DNA of 64,000 nucleotides from Trinickia dinghuensis (GCF_003367175.1 NZ_QRGA01000001.1:310001-374000), one strand, 5' to 3'. Positions 8,320 to 16,780 are shown, numbered from the stretch's first letter. Numbers and translations are program-made. Notes: generated by a model not told the origin, from the sequence alone.

Positions 8320-9735
8320 TTACAGCGAGAAGTACATATCGAACTCGATCGGGTGTGTTGTCACTCGAAAGCGCTGCAGTTCGCCCTCCTTCAGCGCGAT
8401 GTAAGCATCGAGAATGGAATCGGTGAAGACGCCACCGCGTGTCAGAAATTCTCGATCTTTGTCGAGCGCTTCGAGAGCCTGATCTAGGCCCGCGCACACC
8501 GTCGGAATCTTCGCATCCTCTTCTGGAGGAAGATCGTACAGATTCTTGTCGGCAGCCTCACCCGGATGGATTCTGTTCTGGATCCCGTCAAGCCCCGCCA
8601 TCATCAACGCTGAAAAGCACAGATATGGATTTGCCATCGCGTCCGGAAAGCGCGTTTCGATGCGACGCCCCCTCGGATTCGACACGTGTGGAATACGGAT
8701 CGAAGCGGAACGGTTGCGTGCCGAGTAGGCGAGCTTCACAGGCGCCTCAAAATGCGGCACGAGACGCTTATACGAGTTCGTCGTCGGGTTCGTGATTGCG
8801 TTCAACGCGCGGGCATGTTTGACAATGCCGCCGATATAGAAAAGCGCCGTCTCCGATAGGCCGGCATAGCCGCTGCCTGCGAACAGGTTCTGACCGTCCT
8901 TCCAAATCGACTGGTGCACGTGCATGCCCGAGCCGTTGTCGCCGACGACGGGCTTAGGCATGAACGTGACAGTCTTCTCGTAGTTGTGCGCGACGTTACG
9001 CACGATGTACTTAAACTGTTGAGTCCAGTCGGCGCGCTGCACGAGTGTCGAAAATTTTGTGCCGATCTCATTCTGACCTTGACCAGCCACTTCGTGGTGG
9101 TGAACTTCGACGGGTACGCCGATTTGCTCAAGTAGCAGGCACATCTTCGAGCGAATGTCTTGGAACTCATCGACCGGTGCCACTCGGCAGTAGCCTCCCT
9201 TCGACCCGGGGCGGTGCCCCTTATTGCCGCCCTGGAGCTCTTTACCCGAAGACCACGGGGCCTCTTCGGAGCCAATCTCGACGAAGCAGCCCGACATGTC
9301 CACGTTCCACGTAACCGAGTCGAAAATGAAGAATTCCGGTTCCGGACCGAAGAAGGCCGTGTCACCAAGGCCCGTGCTCTTCAGATACGCTTCGGCGCGT
9401 TTGGCTAGCGAGCGCGGATCTCTTTCGTAACCTTTGCCGTCGGACGGCTCGACGACATCGCAAGTCATCACAAGCGTCGGCTCTTGGTAGAAGGGATCGA
9501 TGAAAGCCGTGTTGGGATCAGGCATCAGCAGCATGTCCGATGCTTCGATGCCCTTCCATCCCGCGATCGATGAACCATCGAATGCATGGCCGCTCTCGAA
9601 TTTGTCTTCACCGAATGCAGACCTTGGTACAGATACGTGCTGCTCCTTGCCGTGCGTATCTGTGAAACGGAAGTCAACGAACTTGACGTCCTCGTCTTTG
9701 ACGATTTGCATGACGTCGGCGACAGTCTTACTCAT
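8320..9735 (-). CDS. glnA: Glutamine synthetase type I
   Basis: A 471-residue dodecameric class I-beta glutamine synthetase, full family length. It has the beta-grasp N-domain (residues ~14-100), the Mg/Mn-binding [10 protein letters not shown] (130-139) and the ATP-site [21 protein letters not shown] ([10 protein letters not shown] at 261-270, then MHVHQS). Tyr400 in [10 protein letters not shown] is the adenylylation site used by GlnE, so activity is probably covalently regulated. The enzyme makes glutamine from glutamate, ammonia and ATP. No ntrB-ntrC genes follow it, so it may be an accessory copy or a relocated housekeeping gene. It has its own upstream region and could capture ammonia released by the nitrilase and C-S lyases nearby. 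Confidence 0.93.
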   Translation of the reverse strand: MSKTVADVMQIVKDEDVKFVDFRFTDTHGKEQHVSVPRSAFGEDKFESGHAFDGSSIAGWKGIEASDMLLMPDPNTAFIDPFYQEPTLVMTCDVVEPSDGKGYERDPRSLAKRAEAYLKSTGLGDTAFFGPEPEFFIFDSVTWNVDMSGCFVEIGSEEAPWSSGKELQGGNKGHRPGSKGGYCRVAPVDEFQDIRSKMCLLLEQIGVPVEVHHHEVAGQGQNEIGTKFSTLVQRADWTQQFKYIVRNVAHNYEKTVTFMPKPVVGDNGSGMHVHQSIWKDGQNLFAGSGYAGLSETALFYIGGIVKHARALNAITNPTTNSYKRLVPHFEAPVKLAYSARNRSASIRIPHVSNPRGRRIETRFPDAMANPYLCFSALMMAGLDGIQNRIHPGEAADKNLYDLPPEEDAKIPTVCAGLDQALEALDKDREFLTRGGVFTDSILDAYIALKEGELQRFRVTTHPIEFDMYFSL

Positions 9736-9949
9736 ATCCTCTACTCCTTGTTAACGAATTTGGTGGTATTTTTCGACCCGTCGGGATTCATCTTCATCGC
9801 GTAGCTGCGATGTGCTCATGCGGTGCAATGCGGTCCCGCGTGTATGTATCGGTGGTCGGCGTATCGGCGAACATGGGTGTCGTTATGCGTGAAGATATCG
9901 AGCTTCACACACTGAAGCGCCGAACAGTTGGCCATCGACGCACCCATCG

Positions 9950-10477
9950 TTACAGCCACTCTTCAGACGTCGAATCTTCATCGTTCAACGTAAGTCCATT
10001 GGCCGGCAATGGAAGATCGGTTTTGTAAAGAACCTGCTTGAGAGAGAAACTCGATCGGATGTTTGAGATTCCTTTGATTTTTGTGAGATGTTCCAAAATG
10101 AAGCGTTCTAGCGCTTTCGTATCCGGCACAACCACGCGCAGCAAGTAGTCGGCATCCCCTGTCATCAAATAGCATTCCATTACCTCTGGGCGTGCCGATA
10201 TCTCGTGCTCGAAGTGGCGTAGCGCGTCTTCGACTTGTCTCTCGAGGCTGATATTTATAAATACGTTGAGACTCAAGCCCAGACGTTCTGGATTGAGCAG
10301 TGTCACTTGCTGCCGAATCAACCCAAGAGCCTCAATGTTCTTAACACGGTTAAAGCAAGGGGTCGTCGATAAATTAACGGATCGTGCGAGGTCCACATTC
10401 GTAATGCGAGCGTTTTTTTGCAACTGACCGAGAATCGCAATATCGATCCTATCGAGGCGCTTAGATTGTGTCAGCAT
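9950..10477 (-). CDS. Lrp/AsnC-family regulator
   Basis: A 175-residue regulator: helix-turn-helix at ~7-65 ([20 protein letters not shown], then [20 protein letters not shown]) followed by the RAM/AsnC ligand domain (~75-150) with [18 protein letters not shown]. The start used is the ATG at 10477; an upstream TTG at 10531 would add 18 poorly conserved residues. It is co-oriented with the M20 hydrolase and gamma-family PLP enzyme, about 160 nt after the latter, so it probably belongs to that locus. Lrp-type proteins of this kind typically sense an amino acid. The C-terminal tail is somewhat longer and more acidic than usual. Confidence 0.88.
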   Translation of the reverse strand: MLTQSKRLDRIDIAILGQLQKNARITNVDLARSVNLSTTPCFNRVKNIEALGLIRQQVTLLNPERLGLSLNVFINISLERQVEDALRHFEHEISARPEVMECYLMTGDADYLLRVVVPDTKALERFILEHLTKIKGISNIRSSFSLKQVLYKTDLPLPANGLTLNDEDSTSEEWL

Positions 10478-10638
10478 GACCGTATTCCTGCACGGACGAC
10501 CGCGAGCAGTATCCCGATTGTTCAGTAGCAATTGACCAGGGCACCGCCCGTCGCATCATCCGTCTTACGGAGGATCTCGACTTCGATCGCCGCTCGCGGC
10601 GTGCCAGTAGTTGCGGTGCCCCTCGGATCGAAAAGCAG

Positions 10639-11784
10639 TCAATTCACACGATCAAGGGCTTGACGCAGGTCCTCTATGAGATCGTCGGGATGTTCAAGTC
10701 CGATTGACATTCGAAGCAGGCCCTGAGGGGTTTTGCTCTCCGGCCCCTCGATCGAAGCACGATGCTCAATCAAACTTTCAACTCCACCCAGGCTCGTGGC
10801 GCGCGTAAAGACGTCGACGCTAGCCGCGACGGCCATTGCTGCATCCTTGCCACCCTTGACCTCGAACGACAGCATGCCGCCGAAGTCATTCATCTGTCGG
10901 GCCGCAATGGCATGGAACGGGTTGTCTTCGAGGCCCGGGTAGTGAACCACTGAAACCTTCGGATGCTCATGCAGCCAGGTCGCAACCTTGCGTGCGTTCG
11001 CGCAATGTGCCTGCATGCGGTACGACAACGTCGAAAGGCTACGCATCACAAGCCAACAGTCGAACGGCGATGGAATGCCGCCACCGAACAGTTGCGTTTG
11101 ACGAACCGTCGCGAAGGCCTCATCGTCTTTCAAGGAGACGACCACGCCCCCCATTACATCGCTGCGGCCACCCAGGTACTTTGTGGTCGAATGCATCACC
11201 ATGTCGCAACCGAGCGCCAACGGATTCTGAAGCGCGGGTGTTGCAAAGGTATTGTCTGCAATTGCACGCGCACCCGCGCGATGCGCGAGATCGGCTAGTG
11301 CCGCAATATCGACACACTGCAGCAGTGGGTTCGACGGTGTCTCGATCCATACGATACGCGTGTTGCCACGAATCGCTTTCGCGACCACGTCTAGGTGCGT
11401 CATATCGACAAAGCTCGCGTCGACTCCCCATTTGGAGAACAAATGCTTTAGAACGTTTGCTGTTCCATGGTAAATGTCTGAAGGTGCTACGACGTGATCA
11501 CCCGGCTGCAGTCCTTGCATGATCGCGGTGACGGCCGCCAATCCCGACCCGAAAGTTGCGCTAGCCGCACCGCCTTCGAGCGCGGCGATTGCCGCCTCAA
11601 GCCCATTGCGATTGGGGTTATGGTTACGGCCATACATGAAGCCGCGTGGATAGCTGCCATCGACGTCGCGCTCGAAGGTGGTCGACATATGAATGGGCGG
11701 TGAAACCGCACCAGTACTCAAATCGACTTCGTGACCAGCGTGGACAGCCAATGTTTCAAAGCGATAAGGCCTGCTTGTTTTCAC
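10639..11784 (-). CDS. Cystathionine gamma-synthase/gamma-lyase family PLP enzyme
   Basis: A 381-residue PLP enzyme of the trans-sulfuration family. The Schiff-base lysine is Lys202 in HSTTKYLGGRSDV; FGSGLAAVTA (78-87) binds cofactor phosphate and AIADNTFATP (174-183) holds the pyridine-nitrogen Asp. ETPSNPLLQ and the C-terminal SLGGVESLIEHRASI are typical of MetB/MetC/CGL members. Family members catalyse gamma-replacement, gamma-elimination or beta-elimination, and sequence alone does not separate them. Its start overlaps the stop of the M20 hydrolase by 4 bases (11781-11784), so the two are translationally coupled. With a deacylase partner, cleavage of a released S-substituted cysteine or homocysteine is attractive. 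Confidence 0.86.
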   Translation of the reverse strand: MKTSRPYRFETLAVHAGHEVDLSTGAVSPPIHMSTTFERDVDGSYPRGFMYGRNHNPNRNGLEAAIAALEGGAASATFGSGLAAVTAIMQGLQPGDHVVAPSDIYHGTANVLKHLFSKWGVDASFVDMTHLDVVAKAIRGNTRIVWIETPSNPLLQCVDIAALADLAHRAGARAIADNTFATPALQNPLALGCDMVMHSTTKYLGGRSDVMGGVVVSLKDDEAFATVRQTQLFGGGIPSPFDCWLVMRSLSTLSYRMQAHCANARKVATWLHEHPKVSVVHYPGLEDNPFHAIAARQMNDFGGMLSFEVKGGKDAAMAVAASVDVFTRATSLGGVESLIEHRASIEGPESKTPQGLLRMSIGLEHPDDLIEDLRQALDRVN

Positions 11785-13004
11785 TGCGATACCTCCTCAT
11801 GGTTAATCCTTGACGTTTCGCGCGCGCGATGCGGGCTGAAGTATTCGCTGGCCAACGCCACCCAATAGAGGACTCCCGTTGGGATGAGGGCATCGTTGAA
11901 ATCGTACTCAGGATGATGCAGTCCCTTATCCTGACCGCCGCCGGCCAATACGTAGGTGCCAGGCCTGGCTTGCAACATGAAGCCAAAATCTTCTGCTGTC
12001 ATGTTCGGCGGAACGCTTGCATGAACACATGTGTCCCCGAACGTCGATCGAAGAACGGTTTCACAGAAAGCTGTTTCCACCGGAGAATTGACGGTCGCTG
12101 GGCAAAACTCGGCATAGTCGACGTCAATCTGTGCCCCGTAAGACTGTGCAACCCCCTTGCAAAGCCGCAGGATGTCGGTCTGCAGTTGCTCTAGCAGCCG
12201 TGTAGAGAGCGCGCGAATGGTGCCTCGCATTTCCACGGATTCGGGCAAGACGTTGTCCGTTTCTCCTGCGAGCATTGTGCAAATCGACACGACGGCTGGG
12301 TCAACGGGAGATTTGTGGCGTGCGCAGAGTGTTTGGCATTGCTGGACCACGGCACACGCAATCGGGATCGGATCGATACCCTTTTCGGGCTGTGCGGCAT
12401 GCGCGCCCTTTCCTTTTACCTCGATGCGAAATCGGGTACTCGCGGCCATGATGGGCCCGGTGCGTAGTCCGAAGTGCCCGGCCGGCAGACTCGGCCAGTT
12501 GTGCATGCCGAACACGGCATCTGTTGGGTACAGTTCCAGCAGTCCGTCGTCGAGCATACGTTTTGCGCCCAAGCCACCCTCTTCAGCTGGCTGAAAGACG
12601 AAATGCACGGTGCCGGGCAACGGCGGCAGTTCTTTGAGCACACGCGCGGCGCCCAAGAGCATCACCGTATGTCCGTCATGGCCGCAAGCGTGCATCTTTC
12701 CTGCAAAACGCGATGCGTGTTCGTGCTGACAGGCTTCATGGATCGGCAATGCATCCATGTCCGCCCGAAGCAATATCGCACCCGCCCCGCTCGCTCCGGG
12801 CAAGGTCGCTACCACGCCCGTGCCGCCCAATCCCCGCTTCACGTCATAGCCGAGCGACGCGAGTTCTGTAGCAGCGACTTCCGCAGTCCGGAACTCTTCG
12901 TAGCGCAGTTCTGGATTCGCATGTAGATCTCGTCTGAGTGCCACCCAATGAGGCAGATGCGCCTTGATCAACGAATCGATTGCAGATTGTATTGCGCTAT
13001 CCAT
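11781..13004 (-). CDS. M20 amidohydrolase (hippurate/N-acyl-amino-acid hydrolase type)
   Basis: A 407-residue member of the M20D family (HipO, IlvE-linked aminoacylases, AgaA). Metal-binding motifs are LLRADMDALP (79-88), MHACGHDGH (104-112), PAEEGG (139-144, general base Glu) and the distal His in GLHHPEYDFND. It lacks a signal peptide and is cytoplasmic. It should split an N-acyl amino acid into acid plus amino acid. The start overlaps nothing upstream, but a promoter with a 16-bp palindrome in its spacer lies 80-110 nt upstream. The downstream PLP lyase overlaps it by 4 bp, so the pair likely acts in sequence: deacylation, then C-S cleavage, as in AgaA plus C-S lyase of skin corynebacteria. 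Confidence 0.87.
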   Translation of the reverse strand: MDSAIQSAIDSLIKAHLPHWVALRRDLHANPELRYEEFRTAEVAATELASLGYDVKRGLGGTGVVATLPGASGAGAILLRADMDALPIHEACQHEHASRFAGKMHACGHDGHTVMLLGAARVLKELPPLPGTVHFVFQPAEEGGLGAKRMLDDGLLELYPTDAVFGMHNWPSLPAGHFGLRTGPIMAASTRFRIEVKGKGAHAAQPEKGIDPIPIACAVVQQCQTLCARHKSPVDPAVVSICTMLAGETDNVLPESVEMRGTIRALSTRLLEQLQTDILRLCKGVAQSYGAQIDVDYAEFCPATVNSPVETAFCETVLRSTFGDTCVHASVPPNMTAEDFGFMLQARPGTYVLAGGGQDKGLHHPEYDFNDALIPTGVLYWVALASEYFSPHRARETSRINHEEVSQ

Positions 13005-13083
13005 TCATCCAACCTTTAGAAGGACTCTATGCTGATCTCTTTCGGCATCTCGTCCGGACGACTCAATGCATCCCGTTGTTGTT

Positions 13084-13112
13084 TACTATAGTGGACGATC
13101 GGACACTGCAAA
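13084..13112 (-). promoter_or_regulatory. Promoter of M20 operon with operator palindrome in its spacer (copy 2)
   Basis: Read on the minus strand, TTTGCA (13107-13112) and TATAGT (13085-13090) form a -35/-10 pair with a 16-bp spacer. That spacer is exactly the palindrome GTGTCCGATCGTCCAC (13091-13106). A repressor bound there would block RNA polymerase. The same palindrome plus flanking TACTAT is found at 7418-7440. The M20 hydrolase starts 80 nt downstream. Confidence 0.6.
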
Positions 13113-13156
13113 AGAAATTTCTACGCTGGGGTTTACGCGAGGTAGCAGTCAGCGAG

Positions 13157-13653
13157 ATGAGCCAGACCGGGCATCTTCCCCAAGCCGCACGTGCGAGCGG
13201 CTCGGCGAAGTTTCGTATGTCTTGCTACGTCTGGAAGGACCACAAGAAGGGGGAAGCGAAAGCACTCGAGAACCGAGGCATCGGTCCCAGCAAAGGCGAG
13301 CCGTCGGTCGACGCATCCGCCATTTGCTATATCGGCAAGCGTTCGTTCGTGGACATTTCAGGGTCGATCGTCGGGCCGTTCAACGGTTCGTCCATGGGTG
13401 CGGAGTTGGCCGGCGCCGCCGATTGTGGGTGGCGCACCGGAGACCGGAGCCTGCGGGCGACGGTTTCCCACTCCCAGTTCTCCCATACGCGCGCCGCAAC
13501 GAGGTACGAATACGACGAGGCGGGACTCGAGGCCGGATGGCGCGACAGGTGCAGTTTGCCTACTTCGGTACGCGCAATCCGGCACGTATCCCAGCGCAGA
13601 TGGGCACGATGCTCGTGCATCGGTGGGTCGCGCAAGTGCGTTGGGCTTTTTGA
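13157..13653 (+). pseudogene. Possible frameshifted gene of unknown function
   Basis: From about 13157 (or 13217) the frame beginning MSQTGHLPQ runs with good G/C third positions through SFVDISGSIVGPFNGSSMG to about 13545. The coding pattern then continues in another frame as QVQFAYFGTRNPARIPAQ to a stop at 13651-13653. A single-base indel near 13548 would join them into a ~165-residue protein. I do not recognise the family. It borders the effector-like genes and may be a decayed accessory gene. The alternative is that the region is simply non-coding with chance open frames; no good ribosome site supports either start. Confidence 0.3.
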
Positions 13654-13680
13654 ATCCTTCGGCGTTGCCTTAGGCAAACG

Positions 13681-14751
13681 TCATGCACGTCCCACAAAGG
13701 CGTCTTCGCAGAACAACCGGTAGTTGTCTGCGTTCCTCGCGGCGGCGTCAGGCCTGACTTGGGCAAGTCCGTAACAAATCCACGGACCATAGGCCGCGCG
13801 GAAACGCTCCTCCGGGGGCGCGTTCAAGTGCGCGAAAATCAAGCCGCGAAGCCCATCGATGAGCGGCACGTCGTCAGTGCGCGCGAACAGGTGTGTAGCT
13901 TCATGCACAATAGCGCCGCCGCGAGACACCTCCATGCTCCCATTGCTGTTGTACGTGTGGTGACGCGTGGGCTGGCCTCCAGTATTGGAGTCGTTGAAGA
14001 AAGGGACTCCGAGGCAAATGTATGGCCTGGGTGCCTTGGCAGTGCCCCATTCCCCTTCCTTAAGGCGCCCGACCCTATCAGCGCCGCCGTCCGTAGCGAA
14101 ACCGCCTTCTTTGAGGTCCAAAGGGTTGCCGGTTGCGGCGGTGCCGCCGTAGCTCAGGCCAGTGCATTGGTTTACAAGGCCGTCCCGCGTGCGTTGGAGC
14201 CTACCGATCACGTCCAACGCATTGGCGGTGCCAAACCAGCGCCGAAAGAGCTGGGCGTTGCCCGGGACATTGAGCGATTGAGCGACGCCGATGCCGGCAG
14301 CCAGCAATTGAGCCGCCTCGTGCCAAGCGCTCAGGGTCTTGACGCGGTCGTTGTGCGCGGAGTAGGCCCAATAACTACTGGCTAAATAGTAGCCGGGCCG
14401 GTTAGGCATCGCGGCGCTTGCGACCTTCGCGCGCCTGATGTACGCCTCGTGCTGGACTGGGTCGAAGTTGCTGGGGCTGGGTGTGTGGGGTGGTGGCGAC
14501 TGTCTGGTCTCATGGATCAGCTTGGACGCCCGCCGAAGGTTGATGAGAGCCTCCGTTGAATAGCCGGGTGTCGGCCGCAATCCAATCGACCTGATGGAGA
14601 AGCTTAGGTCGGAGTCGATAGATCGGACTCTCGCGGGCGTAATGTCGTGGCTCAGATAACAGGCGATCCGTGCTGCGAGCGCCAGCCCGGGGTCATCTAG
14701 TTTGTTCCGCACCAGGGTACCAAAGGCGGCTCCAATGTTTGTTTTTGCCAT
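13681..14751 (-). CDS. M35-like (aspzincin) zinc metallopeptidase, putative effector or toxin
   Basis: A 356-residue protein whose C-terminal third matches deuterolysin/peptidyl-Lys metalloendopeptidases (M35): HEATH at 283-287 provides two zinc-ligand histidines and the catalytic Glu, an Asp follows in ARTDD (293-294), and the conserved NADNYRLFCEDA tail begins at 340. Classical M35 enzymes are secreted with a signal and propeptide; this protein has no signal peptide, so it either acts inside the cell or leaves through a dedicated secretion system. The GGAGTG upstream of 14751 is a good ribosome site. It is divergent from a PIP-box-controlled gene, which supports a role in host interaction. 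Residues 1-200 are not recognised and may carry targeting or host-binding functions. Confidence 0.65.
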   Translation of the reverse strand: MAKTNIGAAFGTLVRNKLDDPGLALAARIACYLSHDITPARVRSIDSDLSFSIRSIGLRPTPGYSTEALINLRRASKLIHETRQSPPPHTPSPSNFDPVQHEAYIRRAKVASAAMPNRPGYYLASSYWAYSAHNDRVKTLSAWHEAAQLLAAGIGVAQSLNVPGNAQLFRRWFGTANALDVIGRLQRTRDGLVNQCTGLSYGGTAATGNPLDLKEGGFATDGGADRVGRLKEGEWGTAKAPRPYICLGVPFFNDSNTGGQPTRHHTYNSNGSMEVSRGGAIVHEATHLFARTDDVPLIDGLRGLIFAHLNAPPEERFRAAYGPWICYGLAQVRPDAAARNADNYRLFCEDAFVGRA

Positions 14752-15096
14752 CGAACTTCACTCCGTATCGCTGTTTGTATCGCTGGCTGTTCCCCGACAC
14801 TCCACTCAGCCATTGCATCCCGCAGCTTTCACCGCGTCGCGCGATGATAAATCAACCTCGGAATACGGATGCGCACCTTTCTTTCCTAGATACCTTCCAT
14901 TCGCCTAGCCAGTATGACCCGGTCATTCGATTCGCCGCGATACCGGCAATTTCGCCGGTGGACGACAGGCATTCATATCCGCTTCACGATACTTCGGACG
15001 TTGCTCAAAAGACCCTGAGAGATCGGGCCGCCTGCGACGAGCGGCCATCTTTCCGTGGCTCGCTCGATTTGTTCAACCGTTTCGAGGATACATTCA
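14752..15096. other. Divergent control region with PIP box
   Basis: These 345 bases separate the M35-like gene (minus) from the amidohydrolase effector gene (plus). The decisive content is the PIP/hrpII box at 14931-14955. Short frames here do not look coding. Confidence 0.6.
14931..14990 (+). promoter_or_regulatory. Perfect PIP/hrpII box with correctly spaced -10
   Basis: TTCGC (14931-14935), 15 bases, TTCGC (14951-14955) is an exact plant-inducible-promoter box, equal to the hrpII pattern TTCG-N16-TTCG. A YANNNT -10 element, CACGAT, starts at 14985 exactly 30 bases past the second TTCG, within the 30-32 spacing required for HrpB/HrpX-dependent promoters. A partial TTCG also occurs at 14926. 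The gene at 15097 follows 107 nt later. This places that gene in a type III secretion regulon. Confidence 0.85.
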
Positions 15097-16734
15097 ATGA
15101 CCAACGTTCAATCCACCCGCGCGTCGACATCGGCGTCGCATCTCAACACGGCGTCGGAGCCCGAAAGCTCCGGCAAAAATGCCCCCACCGGCACCGCCAA
15201 ACGCAACAACACCGAATCGCCGATCGGCAATTTCACCAAACGCGCGAAGTACGAAGGCGGCGAAGCTGCATCCACGCTGCAATCGCATACGCGCTTCTTC
15301 GAAGACGGCAGCACGACGACAACCGGTTCGCGCGTGCCGTCGCGCGTGCCGATCGCCGAACGCGCGGGGCACATCGCCGCCGCATTGCGCGGACGCCAGC
15401 TCGATGCCGTGACGCACGCCTCGGGCAAGGAGGCGCTCGAACAAGCGACCAAGACGACGCTGGGCAGTTGGACGTCCGATTCCCACTTCCATCCGACGCA
15501 ATACACGCAGCAAGGCATGTTGCCCGAGGAAATGCTCGCGATGATGGATAAGGTGGGCGTGTTTCGCAGCGTGATCATGCCGATCCCGACCGACGTGATC
15601 CCCTGCGGCCATCCGGACAACAACCATATTCCCGCGGAAGACTATTACGTTCCGAAGGAAGACATGAGCATGGCGCGCCATGAGTTGACCGGGCCGCGCG
15701 AGGACAAGATCGCGGGTAGCGCGCATCTGTTCGTCAACCAGCAAGTCGATGCCGACACCGCCACCTTCATGCACATTTCAGGCCTCTCCGACGCCCAGCG
15801 CGATCGCCTCGATCCGATGGTGACGGGCCTGCATCTGGGCTCGCCGCTGAGCCCCGAGGCACTCCTGAAAAAGCTTGCCAATGCTCCCGGCATGTTCACC
15901 GGTATCGGCGAGGTGACGATTCATAAGGAACTCGTCGAGCGCCAATATGCCGACGCCCGTCAAGCGAACCTCACCGACAATGTCCAATCGTTCAAGAACC
16001 TGCTTGCAACGGCAGGCGTCGTGGGCATGCCGGTGGTGCTGCATTGCGACGTCGACTCGACTGCCAATCAACGGGCCAACGGGCTCGGCGCGCCGCAACA
16101 CCTCGATGGGATCAAGAAGCTCCTCGCTTCGCCCGAGGCCAAGGACACCACGATGATCTGGGCGCACTTCGGCGGTATCGGCCGTTTCGTCGCCAAGCCC
16201 GACAACCACATGGAGAACCTGCGCAAGATCCTTAGCGATCCGGCGATGAAGCACGTGCACGTCGATATCTCGTGGTCGCGCGTGGCGCGGCAGATCGTCA
16301 TGAAGCAGAACGCGCAGGGCGTCGAGGAACCGGATCCGGCATCGATCAAGGCCGCGGCCGATCTGATCGAGCAATTCCCCGACCGCTTCCTGATGGGTTC
16401 GGACGCGCTCGACCCGAAGCAGGAAGCAACGTGGGCCGAGACGGGCAACATGTACAAGCCGCTGCTCGACAAGCTTTCGCCGGAAGTGCGCCAGAAGGTG
16501 ACGGTAGGCAACTACGAGCGCGTGATCGTCGGCTCGCGGGCCAAGGTGCGTGCGTTCGAAAAGCACGTGCTGACGCCCGATTTCCTGAAGACGAGCGTCC
16601 GTCCGTCCGGGCCGACGCCGATGCGCGATGGCCCGCACGCCGAGCCTGCCAAGCTGCGCGCGTTGCGCGATGCGGCGTACGAGGCTGCCGGCGTCAATGA
16701 GCGCGGCGAGCCGGTGTCCGACGCGTCGCATTGA
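15097..16734 (+). CDS. Amidohydrolase-fold protein under PIP box, candidate type III effector
   Basis: A 545-residue protein. Residues 1-80 are rich in Ser, Thr, Asn and Ala, lack a hydrophobic signal and look like a type III secretion leader. Residues ~125-480 form an amidohydrolase-2 TIM barrel: HFH at 130-132, GEV Glu272, VVLHCD with His316, WAHFGG with His357 and FLMGSD with Asp436 give a full HxH-His-His-Asp metal set, so catalysis is likely. Family members include aminocarboxymuconate-semialdehyde decarboxylase and lactonases. The start at ATG 15097 has GAGG 9 nt upstream; an in-frame ATG at 15055 lacks one. The perfect hrpII promoter argues for secretion into host cells. I do not know a well-described effector with this fold, and the substrate is unknown. 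Confidence 0.75.
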   Translation: MTNVQSTRASTSASHLNTASEPESSGKNAPTGTAKRNNTESPIGNFTKRAKYEGGEAASTLQSHTRFFEDGSTTTTGSRVPSRVPIAERAGHIAAALRGRQLDAVTHASGKEALEQATKTTLGSWTSDSHFHPTQYTQQGMLPEEMLAMMDKVGVFRSVIMPIPTDVIPCGHPDNNHIPAEDYYVPKEDMSMARHELTGPREDKIAGSAHLFVNQQVDADTATFMHISGLSDAQRDRLDPMVTGLHLGSPLSPEALLKKLANAPGMFTGIGEVTIHKELVERQYADARQANLTDNVQSFKNLLATAGVVGMPVVLHCDVDSTANQRANGLGAPQHLDGIKKLLASPEAKDTTMIWAHFGGIGRFVAKPDNHMENLRKILSDPAMKHVHVDISWSRVARQIVMKQNAQGVEEPDPASIKAAADLIEQFPDRFLMGSDALDPKQEATWAETGNMYKPLLDKLSPEVRQKVTVGNYERVIVGSRAKVRAFEKHVLTPDFLKTSVRPSGPTPMRDGPHAEPAKLRALRDAAYEAAGVNERGEPVSDASH

Positions 16735-16750
16735 TCGAAGAAAGGCGTGC

Positions 16751-16780
16751 GGCGGCAAGCTCATCGACGAGCTTGCCGCC
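16751..16780 (+). terminator. Strong 12-bp hairpin between two effector genes
   Basis: GGCGGCAAGCTC (16751-16762), a 6-nt loop and the exact complement (16769-16780) form a very stable hairpin 16 nt after the amidohydrolase stop. There is no U-tract, so it may be a partial terminator or an mRNA 3-prime stabiliser rather than a full stop to transcription. Confidence 0.5.

Larger units (their letters stand above)
13005..13680. other. Intergenic region with operator and gene remnant
   Basis: These 676 bases hold no intact recognisable gene. They contain the second operator copy with a minus-strand promoter (13084-13112) and a plus-strand coding-like stretch (13157-13653) whose codon bias moves from one frame to another near 13548. 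Confidence 0.5.

Noticed and set aside
9820..9840. Possible sigma-54 promoter for the glutamine synthetase gene
   Set aside because: The GG and GC elements on the minus strand are 9, not 10, bases apart and the surrounding consensus is weak.
13681..14751. A PIP box for the M35-like gene
   Set aside because: CGAA-N16-CGAA was looked for upstream on this strand; only single CGAA copies occur, so direct HrpB control is not supported.
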